NCBI GenBank assembly: GCA_018401435.1
Contig: JAGYJW010000030.1
Location: 1-64,000, forward strand
DNA: 64,000 nt
Reading direction: 5' to 3'
Source of the DNA: Deltaproteobacteria bacterium
Lineage (GTDB): Bacteria > Myxococcota_A > UBA796 > UBA2385
How positions within the stretch are numbered: the stretch's first letter is position 1; each line of letters opens with the position of its first letter. The translations under genes and the position numbers were made by a program. This document shows positions 8,476 through 17,264 of the stretch, in pieces. The notes under the pieces were generated by a model. That model did not search any database. It worked only from the letters and a program-made list of their open reading frames with translations, and was not told the DNA's origin.

Positions 8476-9780
8476 TCAGGGGATGGGGCCGACCAGGATC
8501 ACGCCTTCGGGGCCGGTGTCCGGTGTGGGCTCGGGCTTGGGGTCCTCGCCATTGACCGTGGCGAGGGTGGCCACCGCCACCGCAGCACCCCCGACCGCCA
8601 CCGTGCCCACCGTGGCCCAGACGATCCAGCTGGGCCGGCGGCGTTCGGTCTCAAAGGCCACCAGGGGGGTGGGATCGAGCAGCAGGGCGCTGAGGGTGGG
8701 GTCGGTGTCCTGGTCAAAGGCGGCCACATCAAAGGAGATGCGATCGGTGCGCAGATTTCCGGCCTCGGTGAGATCGTCGAGCACCGACGGCACCAGGCCC
8801 ACCAGGGCGGCCACCGGGTCTGACCCCGCCGGAGCGGTCTCGATGCGAGAGAAGCTGCCGGTGCGCGTCTCGTAGAGCTGGGCGCCCACCTTGCCGCCCT
8901 CCAACTGCCCGCCCAGCAGCACCAGGGGTGCGCCCACATGGGTGCCCAGGCTCTGGTAGAGCAGGCGGATCTGGGCAGATCGGCCGGCGGCTGTGGGGTC
9001 CGCCAGACCCAGGCTTCGGGCGGAGGGCCGCGCCGTCAGCACCTCGGTCTCGCCGGGCTCCAGGCGCACCTGGTGAAAGGAGCGCTCGCCTTCGGGGCCC
9101 GAGACCAGGGCGAAGTGCAGGCCGGCGATCAGCTCGACCGTGCCCGACAGGGCCTCGCGGCCATCCAGCAGCACCCGGTTGCGATCGGGCACCTGCAGCT
9201 GCAGCCGGCCCTTGGGACGTGCCAGCACCTCGTAGCGCACATCGTTGAAGAAGCTGACGATCTTGGGCGGGTAGTTCACCGCGTCCAGCTGCCAGGAGGG
9301 CTCCAGCACGACCACCTGGGAGAAGGCCTGCTTTGCGCCGTCGGTGTCGCCGGTGCTCCACCGGGCCTGGCCCAACAAGAGCAAGGCCTGCACCAGCTCT
9401 CGGGGGTCGCCCGAGCCCGACAGGCCGTCGCCCAGGGCCTGGACCGCCTCTTCGAGAACGGGGATGGCGCCTTCAAAGTCAGCGCGATCATAGAGGATGC
9501 GCCCCTCTTCGCGCTTGCGGCGTCCGGGGCCCAAGGCGGCGCCATCCACCACCAGGGACTCTCGGCCGGCCAGGCGCGCATGCACCGCTTCGGGGCTGAG
9601 GCCCACCACCCCCGCCGCGTCCAGGGCCTCGACCAGGGCCAGGGAGGCCGAGAGCGAGGTCTCGTCGGTCTGCTGGGGGAGGTGCACCCCGACCACCGCG
9701 ACCTCGGTGCCGGTGCGGGCACGGGCGGCCATCGCCTCGGGGGCGGCGAGCAGGCCCAGCAGGGTGCCGACGATCCACAT
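8476..9780 (-). CDS. secreted TPR-like protein with C-terminal membrane anchor
   Basis: I choose the ATG at 9780 because a signal peptide begins there (MWIVGTLLGLLAAPEAMA); the frame is open far upstream. The 434-residue product has a helical TPR-like region (YDRADFEGAIPVLEEAVQAL, LLLLGQARWSTGDTDGAKQAF, about residues 85-160), a PEGA-like beta segment (LQVPDRNRVLLDGREALSG), a second alpha/beta region, and a near-C-terminal membrane helix (WIVWATVGTVAVGGAAVAVATLA). This is the layout of myxobacterial tail-anchored envelope proteins often found near adventurous-motility or kinase genes. No specific function can be assigned. The next gene downstream on this strand (RNHCP) is not in the same orientation order, so operon structure is limited. 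Confidence 0.75.
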   Translation of the reverse strand: MWIVGTLLGLLAAPEAMAARARTGTEVAVVGVHLPQQTDETSLSASLALVEALDAAGVVGLSPEAVHARLAGRESLVVDGAALGPGRRKREEGRILYDRADFEGAIPVLEEAVQALGDGLSGSGDPRELVQALLLLGQARWSTGDTDGAKQAFSQVVVLEPSWQLDAVNYPPKIVSFFNDVRYEVLARPKGRLQLQVPDRNRVLLDGREALSGTVELIAGLHFALVSGPEGERSFHQVRLEPGETEVLTARPSARSLGLADPTAAGRSAQIRLLYQSLGTHVGAPLVLLGGQLEGGKVGAQLYETRTGSFSRIETAPAGSDPVAALVGLVPSVLDDLTEAGNLRTDRISFDVAAFDQDTDPTLSALLLDPTPLVAFETERRRPSWIVWATVGTVAVGGAAVAVATLATVNGEDPKPEPTPDTGPEGVILVGPIP

Positions 9781-9928
9781 GCTCCGCTCCACGGTGGCGA
9801 GAGGACGGGTACCACGCTTGCAGCCCCCGCGTCGAGGCCCCGATTCCCGGGAAGCCGCCCCGCCGGCTGCGGGTCTGCACCGGGGCCGGCCGGTTAGGGC
9901 CCGCTCCTGTCGCCCTCCCCGAGTCCCC

Positions 9929-11391
9929 ATGCGCCCGGCCCTGCTCGCCCTGCTGCTCCTCCTCACCGGCCTCCTCGACCGCCCGGCCCTGGCGGCCGAC
10001 CTGGCCGAGGCCGAGCGGCGCCTGGCGCAGGGCGATGTGGGCGGCGCCCTGGACATCGCCCGGCAGCGCGCCAACGAGGCCCCAGCGGACCTCGCGGCCC
10101 AGGAGCTGCTGATCGACCTGATGCTGGCCACCGGCCAGGCCCGCGATGCCGTGGCCCGCTACCAGGCCTTCCTGGCGCAAGCCCCGCAAGATCCCGATCG
10201 CCACTACCTGCTGGGGCGGGCCCAGGGGGATCCCAACGCCTCTCAACAGAGCTTCGCCCGGGCCCTGCAGCTGCGCCCCGGCCACCCCCAAGCCCTCACC
10301 GGGCTGGCGGCGGTGCTGCGCAGCCGGGGCGATCTGGACGGCGCTGTGGCCGCCTATGAGGCCGCCCTCGCCCAGAAGCCCGACCTGAGCGAGGCCTGGG
10401 CGGGCCTGCGCGCGGTGGCCATGATCCGGCGGGATGGCCCGGCCCTGGCGGCCTTTGCCCAGCGCGCGGTCAGGCCGACCCCGGCGATCCACAGCATTGG
10501 CTGGCCGCCGCGGCCTCCACGCCCGGCCAGGCCCCCGCGCTGCTGGAGCAGGCCATGAAGCAACACCCCGACAGCCCCGACCTGCAGGTGGCCCGGGCGC
10601 GGGCCGCATTCGAGACGGGGGACCTGCCGCGGGCCGCCAAGGCCTACCAGAAGGCGCTGGAGATCGGCACCGGCGACGCGGTGGCCGTGCATGTCGAGGC
10701 CGCCCTGGTGGATGAGATCCGGGCGGGGGCAATCACCGCAGAAGGCGCCCGGGATCTGCTGCAGGTGCGGGGACTCGACGATCCCGGGCTGGCGCTGGAC
10801 CGCCTGGACGCCCTGGTGCTGGCCCACCCGCACTCCGGCTGGGCCCGGCTGGTGCGGGGCAATATGCGCGCGGCCCGGCGCTCGACCGTGCTGGCCGAAG
10901 AGGACCTGCGGGCGGCCCTGGACCGCATGCCCGCCACCCCCGAGGCCTGGGGCGCCCTGGGCTCCTTCCTGCTGGGTCAGCACCGCGCCAAGGAGGCCCG
11001 CCCCCTGCTGGCCAAGGCCGCCAAGGTGCGCCCCGCCGACATCTCGCTGGTGGTGGCCGCCGCCATCGCCGCGGCAGAGGCCGGAGACCTGCCCGTGGCC
11101 GAAAAAGAGCTGCGCGCCGCCATGGCCCGCTTCCCCAGCAGCACCGGTCCGCCCCTGGGCCTCGCCCGCCTGCTGTTGAGCACCGGGCGGCCCGATCTGG
11201 CGTTCACGGTGCTTGAAGACGCCTTGGGCACCCACCCCGACCTCACCTTGGCCGGCGCCCTGGTCAGCGCGGCCACCGAGGCCGGCAAGCCCGAGGCCGC
11301 CATCGAGATCCTCGACCGGGTGGCCCAACGCACCGGCGACAGCCGCCTGCAGCGGGCCGCCGATGGCCTGCGCGCCCAAGCGCCGAAGTAG
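9929..11391 (+). CDS. periplasmic TPR-repeat protein (frameshifted)
   Basis: From the ATG at 9929: a signal peptide (PALLALLLLLTGLLDRPALA), then tetratricopeptide repeats (AEAERRLAQGDVGGALDIAR; HYLLGRAQGDPNASQQSFARAL; GDLDGAVAAYEAALAQ). At about 10468 the frame is lost, and the protein resumes in another frame (QADPGDPQHWLAAAASTPG, then QHPDSPDLQVARARAAFETG) to the stop at 11391. The span is 3n+2 bases, so a single small indel restores one protein of about 487 residues. TPR proteins act as scaffolds; no partner is visible. The M74 endopeptidase gene starts 14 bases downstream, so the two are probably co-transcribed. Confidence 0.82.
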
Positions 11392-11405
11392 ACTGGGGGC
11401 CCAAC

Positions 11406-12137
11406 GTGGAGCCCGGCCTGTCCACCCGCCTGCCCGCCTTCTTCGCCCTCGGCCTGCTGACCGCCGGGTCCGGCATGCGCCCGGCGGTGGCCCAGGAGCC
11501 CGTGCCCTGGCTGGAAGAGGCAGAAGAGCCCGAGCTGCTCAATCTGAGCGACGACAGCGAGCCCTGGGCCTGGTGCTACAAGAAGAGCCTGGAGAATGGC
11601 GAGCAGCTGCCCTACAACCCGCGCATCTACAAGCGCTGGCACGCCGACAAGGCCTGGGGCACCGCCGATCTCATCGATGTCCTGACCACTGCATCCGAAG
11701 AGATGGCCTGGCTGCTGCCCCAGGCCGATCCGGTGGTCATCGGCGACATCTCCACCCGAAACGGCGGGCGGCTGGACGGGCACAAGAGCCACCGGGGCGG
11801 GGTTGACGCCGATGTGGGCCTGTATTGGGGCGAGGGCCAGATGTTCATGCAGGGCTTCCGCAACGTCTCGCCCAAGGACCTGGACGCCCGCGCCAACTGG
11901 CTGTTGATCCGATCCATGCTGGACACCGGGCGGGTGGAGCGCATCCTGCTGGACCAGGCCCTGGTGCGGGTGCTGCGCGACCACGTCATCGAGACCGGCG
12001 AGCTCAGCCGCGAGGAGGCCTGGCGCATCTTTCCGGCCACCGGCGACGGCGAGATGTGGCGCCAGCAGGGCGTGGTCCACCATGTGGCCGGTCACCGCCA
12101 CCACATGCATGTGCGGGTCTTCTGCCCCGAGCGCTGA
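11406..12137 (+). CDS. mepA: penicillin-insensitive murein endopeptidase (M74, MepA-like)
   Basis: 243 residues. A signal peptide is followed by the LAS-type metallopeptidase core of M74: GDISTRNGGRLDGHKSHRGG with VDADVGLY (zinc His and Asp) and near the C-terminus HRHHMHVRVFCPE (the HxH zinc/catalytic motif). The family cleaves the D-alanyl-meso-diaminopimelyl cross-bridge in periplasmic peptidoglycan. Length is close to E. coli MepA (274) minus some N-terminal sequence. It follows the TPR gene by 14 bases. The specificity is inferred from the family. Confidence 0.88.
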   Translation: MEPGLSTRLPAFFALGLLTAGSGMRPAVAQEPVPWLEEAEEPELLNLSDDSEPWAWCYKKSLENGEQLPYNPRIYKRWHADKAWGTADLIDVLTTASEEMAWLLPQADPVVIGDISTRNGGRLDGHKSHRGGVDADVGLYWGEGQMFMQGFRNVSPKDLDARANWLLIRSMLDTGRVERILLDQALVRVLRDHVIETGELSREEAWRIFPATGDGEMWRQQGVVHHVAGHRHHMHVRVFCPER

Positions 12138-12164
12138 CCGGTACAAGACTCGCTGAAGTCGGTG

Positions 12165-13529
12165 TCAACCGTCCTTTTTCAGCTTTCGCCACAGGGTGCT
12201 GCGGTCGATGCCCAGCATCCGGGCGGCGGCGGACATATTGCCTTCTGAGCTGTCCATGGCCCGACGGATGGCCTGCTGCTCCAGCTCGGCGAGGTTGGTG
12301 CTGGGGGCGTTGGCCCGGCGCGGCCCGGCATTGGGCTGGGTGATGTGCTCGGACCCGATGCGCCCGCCCGTGGGCGAGCGGATCCAGGCCAGCCGCAGCA
12401 CATTCTCCAGCTCGCGCACATTGCCCCGCCAGGGCAGGTCCATCAGCGCCCGCAAGGCGTCGTCGGATAGCCCGCGCACCGGCTTGGGCCGACCGCGCTC
12501 CTTGGCCTCGGCCTGAAAGCGCTCCAGGAAGTGCGCCACCAGGTCGGGGATGTCCTCGGCGCGCTCCCGCAGCGGCGGAACATGCACCCGCACCCCCGCC
12601 AGCCGGTAGTAGAGGTCCTCGCGGAAATGACCCGCCGACACGTCCTCTTCGATGTCCCGGTTGGTGGCGGCGATCACCCGCACATCCACGAAGCGCGGCC
12701 GATCCTCGCCCACCCGCTGCACCTCGCCCTGCTGGATGGCCCGCAGCAGCTTGGCCTGCAGGCCCAGGGGCAGCTCCCCCACCTCATCCAGCAGCAGGGT
12801 GCCCCCATCGGCCTCCTCAAAGCTGCCGCGGCGATCGTTGGTGGCGCCGGTGAAGGCTCCCCGCTTGTGGCCGAACAGCTCGGACTCGATCAGGCTGGGG
12901 TTCAGCGCGGCGCAATTGACCTTCACATAGGGCTTGCCAACCCGCGCCGACAGGTGCTGCACGGCGTCGGCGAAGCGCTCCTTGCCCACCCCGCTCTCGC
13001 CGGTGATCAGCACGGGCAGCTCATAGGGCGCGATCTGCTCCACCAGCTCATAGAGCGTCTGCATGGGCCCCGAGGCGCCGATGATGCCCTGCAGGCTGCC
13101 CCGCTTGTGCAATGCCCGCTTCAGGGCGTGGTGCTCGCTGAGATCCTGGAAGAGCTCGATGCCCGCAAGGGGCCGACCATCCGGCGCCCGAACCACGATC
13201 ATCCGGGTGCGGGCATGCAGCACGCGGTCGCCGTCCTGCCCCCGGTAATACAGGTCCAGGTCGCTGTTCTCGGGCCGCCCCTCCAGAACTTCGGTCAGCG
13301 GACAGCGGTGGTAGCAGCTGGGGGAGTTGAGGGTCTGGCTGCAGCCGCAGCCCAACACCTCGTCGGCGTCGTAGCCCAGCAGCTCGCGGGCCCGGGGGTT
13401 CATGGCCTTGATCAGCCGGCTCTCGGCATCCACCACCACCACCCCATCCGAGGCGGTGGCCAGCAGGGCGCTGACCAGGGGGTGGCCCAGCAGCCGGTCC
13501 AGGTCGCCTTCGGGCAGGGTGATGTCCAT
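12165..13529 (-). CDS. PAS-domain sigma-54 dependent transcriptional activator
   Basis: 454 residues. Order: N-terminal PAS domain (about 12-130), AAA+ sigma-54 interaction domain (about 142-375) with Walker A GESGVGKE, the sigma-54 loop GAFTGA (about 220) and Walker B GGTLLLDEVGELP, then a Fis-type HTH (about 410-452: AELEQQAIRRAM, NMSAAARMLGIDRSTLWRKL). All residues for sigma-54 open-complex activation are present. The PAS domain contains five cysteines in a short stretch (GCGCSQ, PSCYHRCPL), a pattern seen in activators thought to sense redox or Fe-S status. It is not a response regulator, as it has no receiver domain. It is divergent from a sigma factor across a 138-base region with a palindrome, suggesting autoregulation. 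Confidence 0.93.
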   Translation of the reverse strand: MDITLPEGDLDRLLGHPLVSALLATASDGVVVVDAESRLIKAMNPRARELLGYDADEVLGCGCSQTLNSPSCYHRCPLTEVLEGRPENSDLDLYYRGQDGDRVLHARTRMIVVRAPDGRPLAGIELFQDLSEHHALKRALHKRGSLQGIIGASGPMQTLYELVEQIAPYELPVLITGESGVGKERFADAVQHLSARVGKPYVKVNCAALNPSLIESELFGHKRGAFTGATNDRRGSFEEADGGTLLLDEVGELPLGLQAKLLRAIQQGEVQRVGEDRPRFVDVRVIAATNRDIEEDVSAGHFREDLYYRLAGVRVHVPPLRERAEDIPDLVAHFLERFQAEAKERGRPKPVRGLSDDALRALMDLPWRGNVRELENVLRLAWIRSPTGGRIGSEHITQPNAGPRRANAPSTNLAELEQQAIRRAMDSSEGNMSAAARMLGIDRSTLWRKLKKDG

Positions 13530-13540
13530 CGTGTTGATCC

Positions 13541-13568
13541 GTGCAACGGGGTGGTTGCATCATGCAAC
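13541..13568. promoter_or_regulatory. putative operator: perfect 7-1-7 palindrome plus extra half-site
   Basis: GTTGCATCATGCAAC at 13554-13568 is a perfect 15-base palindrome. A third half-site TGCAAC lies at 13542-13547. The cluster sits 12-39 bases upstream of the sigma-54 activator's start codon and just upstream of the sigma-factor promoter. A Fis-type HTH dimer would bind such a dyad; binding by the adjacent activator is inference. Confidence 0.55.
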
Positions 13569-13613
13569 GGGAAAAAAGGTGCGACAAGTGCGGTGCCGCG
13601 GCATCTGAAAGAC

Positions 13614-13643
13614 TTGTAGCCGGGCACACGGTTTGCATATACT
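13614..13643 (+). promoter_or_regulatory. sigma-70-type promoter for the sigma-factor gene
   Basis: TTGTAG (13614-13619) and TATACT (13638-13643) are separated by 18 bases, and a strong ribosome site AAGGAG (13656-13661) precedes the ATG at 13668. The AT-rich -10 stands out in this GC-rich DNA. Confidence 0.55.
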
Positions 13644-13667
13644 CTGAATCCAGCCAAGGAGAGCACC

Positions 13668-14612
13668 ATGGACCGCATCACCGTCGAAGAAGAGCGCGAC
13701 ATCGCCCGCCGAATCCGGGCCGCCGAGTCCGAGGCGCGGGGCGCCATCGCCGGCATCGAAGCCGCCGAGCAGGTGCTGCGCCGCCGTCCCACCCGCAACG
13801 AGCGCACGCGCGCTGGCGCGGTGGATCGCCTGGTGGAGGCCGTCGCCGCCTGCGAAGAAGAGGCCCGCATCGACAAGGGCATCCGCAAGGAGGTCGGGCG
13901 CGCCCGCGCCGCCATGGCCCAGGCCGAAGACCTGCGCTGGCAGCTGGCCATGAGCGCCCGCCGCATCGCCCGGGGCGAGGCCCGCAAGCTGGCCTGCTCG
14001 CTGCTGGGTGAGGAGGATCTGGAGCAGGAGGGCTTTATCGGCCTGTTGCGCGCCGCCAAGCGCTTTGACCCGGACCGCGGAATCCGCTTCAGCACCTACG
14101 CCCGCTGGTGGGTGCGGGCCCAGATGACCCGCGCTCTCGAGACCACCGGCCGCATGGTCCGCCTGCCCGGCGGCGCGGTCGAGCAGATCCGCAACCTGGC
14201 GCGGGCCACCGACCGGCTCAACCGCGAAGGCGACGACTGGACCCTCGAAGACCTCGCCACCGAGGTCGGCGTCGAGCCCAAGCGCGCGCGCCTGCTCATG
14301 CGCCAGGGCGGCGTGGTGAGCATCGATCAGACCGACGACGACGGGCTCTCTGTCGGCGACCGGCTGGCCAGCGAGGATCGGCACAGCACCCCCGACGACA
14401 ACGCCATCCGCTTCCAGGCCCTCGAAAAGGTCAACGAGGCCTTCGGCGACATGCTGGACGAGCGCGAGCGCTACATCCTGGTCAACCACTACGGCCTGCA
14501 CGGCAAGGACGCCCGCACCATGGCCGACATCGGCAAGTCCATGGGCCTGTCCCGCGAGCGGGTTCGCCAGATCGAGGTGGGCGCCCTGGGTCGGCTGCGC
14601 ATGGCGATCTGA
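13668..14612 (+). CDS. RNA polymerase sigma factor, sigma-70 family (group 2/3-like)
   Basis: 314 residues. A short region 1.2-like start (VEEERDIARRIRAAE) is followed by a helical, variable stretch and then region 2 (about 105-165): LGEEDLEQEGFIGLLRAAKRFD, then RFSTYARWWVRAQMTRAL, the -10 recognition and melting helix. Region 3 follows (DDWTLEDLATEVGV), and region 4 ends the protein (YGLHGKDARTMADIGKSMGLSRERVRQIE), the -35 HTH. Region 1.1 of primary sigma factors is absent and the total is half the size of RpoD, so this is an alternative sigma factor of the RpoS/RpoH/SigB-like groups. Own promoter, palindrome upstream, and a strong terminator downstream indicate a monocistronic unit. Confidence 0.92.
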   Translation: MDRITVEEERDIARRIRAAESEARGAIAGIEAAEQVLRRRPTRNERTRAGAVDRLVEAVAACEEEARIDKGIRKEVGRARAAMAQAEDLRWQLAMSARRIARGEARKLACSLLGEEDLEQEGFIGLLRAAKRFDPDRGIRFSTYARWWVRAQMTRALETTGRMVRLPGGAVEQIRNLARATDRLNREGDDWTLEDLATEVGVEPKRARLLMRQGGVVSIDQTDDDGLSVGDRLASEDRHSTPDDNAIRFQALEKVNEAFGDMLDERERYILVNHYGLHGKDARTMADIGKSMGLSRERVRQIEVGALGRLRMAI

Positions 14613-14644
14613 AGGCTGTTCGCATTCAGTTTGCACATGGTTTT

Positions 14645-14675
14645 GAGGCGGGCTTCGGCCCGCCTCTCGCATTTT
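14645..14675 (+). terminator. rho-independent terminator of the sigma-factor gene
   Basis: A perfect 9-bp stem GAGGCGGGC / GCCCGCCTC closed by a TTCG tetraloop occupies 14645-14666 and is followed by TCGCATTTT. It begins 33 bases after the sigma-factor stop. Confidence 0.85.
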
Positions 14676-14758
14676 GGGGGGCAAGGGGGGTCGAAGCGTC
14701 CAGAATGGCGCCACAGTCGAAGACCCGGAGCAGCACCAAGGGCCACTCCGGGTCATCT

Positions 14759-14773
14759 GTTGCAGCTTGCAAC
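14759..14773. promoter_or_regulatory. second GTTGCA-N3-TGCAAC dyad
   Basis: GTTGCAGCTTGCAAC matches the palindrome at 13554-13568 in both half-sites and spacing. It lies between the convergent sigma-factor gene and the lipoprotein gene, 26 bases past the latter's stop, an unusual place for an operator. It could also act as a hairpin. Confidence 0.35.
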
Positions 14774-14799
14774 TGCCCCGCCGGGCAGCGCGGGCGCGG

Positions 14800-15393
14800 C
14801 TAGTAGAGCGCCGTCAGGGTCTGCTGGCTGACCACCGCGTGGTCGCCCTGGGACGAGATCCGGGCCACCTGCAAGGTGCTGCGGCCGACGGCGATCACCA
14901 CCAGGTTCTGCTCGGGCACCATCATGCCCGGCCACACCACCAGCTCGCGCCCATCTGCCAGGCCCAGGATGGCGCGCGGGGGCTGGGTCTCGGGCAAGGT
15001 GCGGACCAGGCGCAGGGGCCACTCCGCCCCCATGGCGACCGCGGGCGCAGGGGGAGCGACGGGCGGCGCAGGCGGCGCCTCCGCGACCTCGACCGGGGGG
15101 GGCTCCACCACCGGGGGAGCGGCCGGGGCTGCTTCCTCCACCACGGGGTCGAGGGCGGGTGGCGGCTCCGGCGCGCTGGCGCGCAGGCTCTCGCTGGAGA
15201 TCACCACGGGCGCGCGATCCAGGTCGGCAAAGAGGGGATCGACGGGTGCTGGGGGCGCGGGGACGCCGCCCGTGGCTTCGGGGGCCACGGCGACGGGGGC
15301 CAGCAGCTGGCCGGAGCTGGGCATCGGCTCGCAGCCCACCAGCAGGACGAGGAGCGCTGCGCTCCAAAGAGAGGCGGGGGCGCGGTCAGACAT
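14800..15393 (-). CDS. lipoprotein with GspC/PilP-like C-terminal domain
   Basis: 197 residues. The signal peptide ends in LLVGCEP, so it is a lipoprotein. A long Pro/Ala/Val-rich linker (about 35-125) leads to a small beta-rich domain (AILGLADGRELVVWPGMMVP, LVVIAVGRSTLQVARI) that resembles the homology region of type II secretion GspC or type IV pilus PilP, where such domains bind the secretin. No other secretion or pilus gene is adjacent, so the role is a guess from fold similarity. The proline-rich linker would span the periplasm. Confidence 0.65.
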   Translation of the reverse strand: MSDRAPASLWSAALLVLLVGCEPMPSSGQLLAPVAVAPEATGGVPAPPAPVDPLFADLDRAPVVISSESLRASAPEPPPALDPVVEEAAPAAPPVVEPPPVEVAEAPPAPPVAPPAPAVAMGAEWPLRLVRTLPETQPPRAILGLADGRELVVWPGMMVPEQNLVVIAVGRSTLQVARISSQGDHAVVSQQTLTALY

Positions 15394-15468
15394 CGTGGCT
15401 GGGCTCCGGGCGGCGAATCACAGCGCCCAGCCTAACCCACGCGGCCCGACCACGGTTAGGCCCGGCCC

Positions 15469-16537
15469 ATGCGCCCCCGCCCTCCCCGACCCCGCCCCTG
15501 TCGCCCTGGTGGGCGAGCCCGACAGCCCGGCCCTGCGCCAGGCGGTCGCCGCCGATCTCGACCGCAAGAAGGCCGCCGTCGAACGCGCCCTGGGCCAGCC
15601 CGCCGATGCGGTGCACGCGTCGGTGCGACCCAGCGCCTACCGCGCCCGCCTGGCCCTGCGCCCCAACGCCGAGGGCTGGTTGGGGCAGTCGCTGCCCGGC
15701 ACCCACGACCACGTCATCTTGGACGAGGCCCCCCTGGCCCGCCCCGAGATCAGCGCCCTGCTGCCGCTTCTGCCGGCGCTGCCGGGCCTGGGGCAGGTGG
15801 AGCTGCGCAGCGACGGAGCCGGCGTGGTGCTGAGCGCCTGGAGCCCCCGCCGGGGGCGCGGCGCCCGGGACCGCCGCAACCAGGGGGTGAGCACCCCGAT
15901 CCGCAAGCGGCTGCAGGCCCTCGATCTCGAAGCCCTGGGCCTGCGCGGTGTGGCGCTCGATGGGCAACAGATCGCTGGGAATGCGCGCACAGAGCTTGTT
16001 GTCGAGGGGGTTACCCACAGCCTGTCCCCGGGCACCTTCTACCAGGTCAACCTCGAGATCAACGCCCTGCTGGTGGCCGCGGTGGGCCGCCTGGTGCGCG
16101 AAGGCGCGCCCACGGGCCTGCTGGACCTCTATTCGGGCGCGGGCAACCTCAGCCTGCCGCTGGTGCAGGGCGGCTTGCCGGCGGTGCTGGTGGAGCAAGG
16201 CGCCTCTTCGGCGGCCGACGCCCGGCGCAGCCTCGCCCGCATCGGGGGCCGGGCGGAGGTGCGCACCGGGGACGCCGGCGCCTTTCAGCCCGGCGACGCC
16301 TTCTTTGATGTGGTCGTCTTGGACCCACCCCGAGAAGGCGCGCCCGGCCTGCTTCCCCGACTGCTGATGACCCGCCCCGGCACCGTCCTCTACGTGTCCT
16401 GCAACCCCCAGGCGCTGGCCCGAGACCTGCGCGGCACCGCCGAGCTGGGCTACACAGTTGATCGCGTCGAGATCTTCGATATGTTCCCCCAGACGCCCCA
16501 TGTCGAGACGCTGGTCCGACTGCGGCGGCGCGGCTGA
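15469..16537 (+). CDS. TrmA/RlmC/RlmD-family class I RNA (uracil-5-)-methyltransferase
   Basis: The C-terminal half has all SAM-methyltransferase signatures of this family: LLDLYSGAGNLSLPL (SAM binding), VVVLDPPREGAP (motif IV), and the catalytic Cys in VLYVSCNPQALARDL, plus the C-terminal HVETLVRLRR. It methylates C5 of uridine in tRNA or rRNA; which position is not predictable. The ATG at 15469 opens a different frame from the domain, and the intervening C-rich tract (15471-15505) is an obvious place for a one-base indel. Otherwise the first in-frame start is the GTG at 15509. The N-terminal Cys cluster that binds Fe-S in RlmD/RlmCD is not seen in this frame. Confidence 0.85.
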
Positions 16538-16613
16538 CGCCTTCTCGTCCCGAAAGGTCCGCGTCCGGTGCGATGCCGCGCAGACCGGGGCAAGATGCCC
16601 CAACAGGAAGCCC

Positions 16614-17141
16614 ATGCCCCAAGAGCGGACCGAAGACCCTCCCCAACGCGCCAACGCGCCCGACGTGCAGCGCCTCGTCGACCGGACCCTGGCCGCCTAT
16701 GCCGGCCGGCACAAGCAGTGGGGGGATGCCGCGCGCCAGGACGCGGTCGAATCGGTGCGCCGCATGGGGCGCTGGCACCTGGTGCGCACCGGCTGCCGGG
16801 TGCCCCTCTACGACCTCTACTTCCTCAGCCTGCGTCGGGCCGGAGACCAGCTCGCCCGCGGCTTCATCAACGAGGCCGCGCTGCCCGTGGCCGACGCCCT
16901 CGCGCGTTCGCCGGCCCAGCTCATGTTGGCGGGCAAGGGCTGCATCGCCCCCTTCGACCTGCCGCGTGAGAGCGTGGACCTCGTGGTCAAGCAGGGCCTC
17001 TTCGAAGCCGACCTCGCCTTTGTGATGCGCTTTGAACAAGAGGTCATCGAGCGCCTGGAGTGGCTCTATGCCGCCCAGCTGCGGCGCCACCTCGCCGAAA
17101 CCATCACCCGCATCACCGACGCCTGGGCGGCCCTGGGCTGA
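16614..17141 (+). CDS. conserved-looking hypothetical protein, 175 aa
   Basis: I do not recognise this protein. It starts at the ATG at 16614, 76 bases after the methyltransferase. It is predicted mostly alpha-helical, soluble, with no signal peptide, and rich in Arg/Leu/Ala (LVDRTLAAYAGRHKQWGD; VPLYDLYFLSLRRAGDQLARG; FEQEVIERLEWLYAAQLRR). Codon use and GC bias at third positions match neighbouring genes, so it is likely real. Confidence 0.65.
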   Translation: MPQERTEDPPQRANAPDVQRLVDRTLAAYAGRHKQWGDAARQDAVESVRRMGRWHLVRTGCRVPLYDLYFLSLRRAGDQLARGFINEAALPVADALARSPAQLMLAGKGCIAPFDLPRESVDLVVKQGLFEADLAFVMRFEQEVIERLEWLYAAQLRRHLAETITRITDAWAALG

Positions 17142-17264
17142 GCCCCCCCCCAAGAAAAAAGCGCGCCTGCTGGCCCCGAGGCTGTTCCACGTTGTAGGGT
17201 TCCCCGCTGACAGGCGCCGGATCTCCCGGCGACCCCGGGAGACCTTCATGCGGACCGTCGAGAA

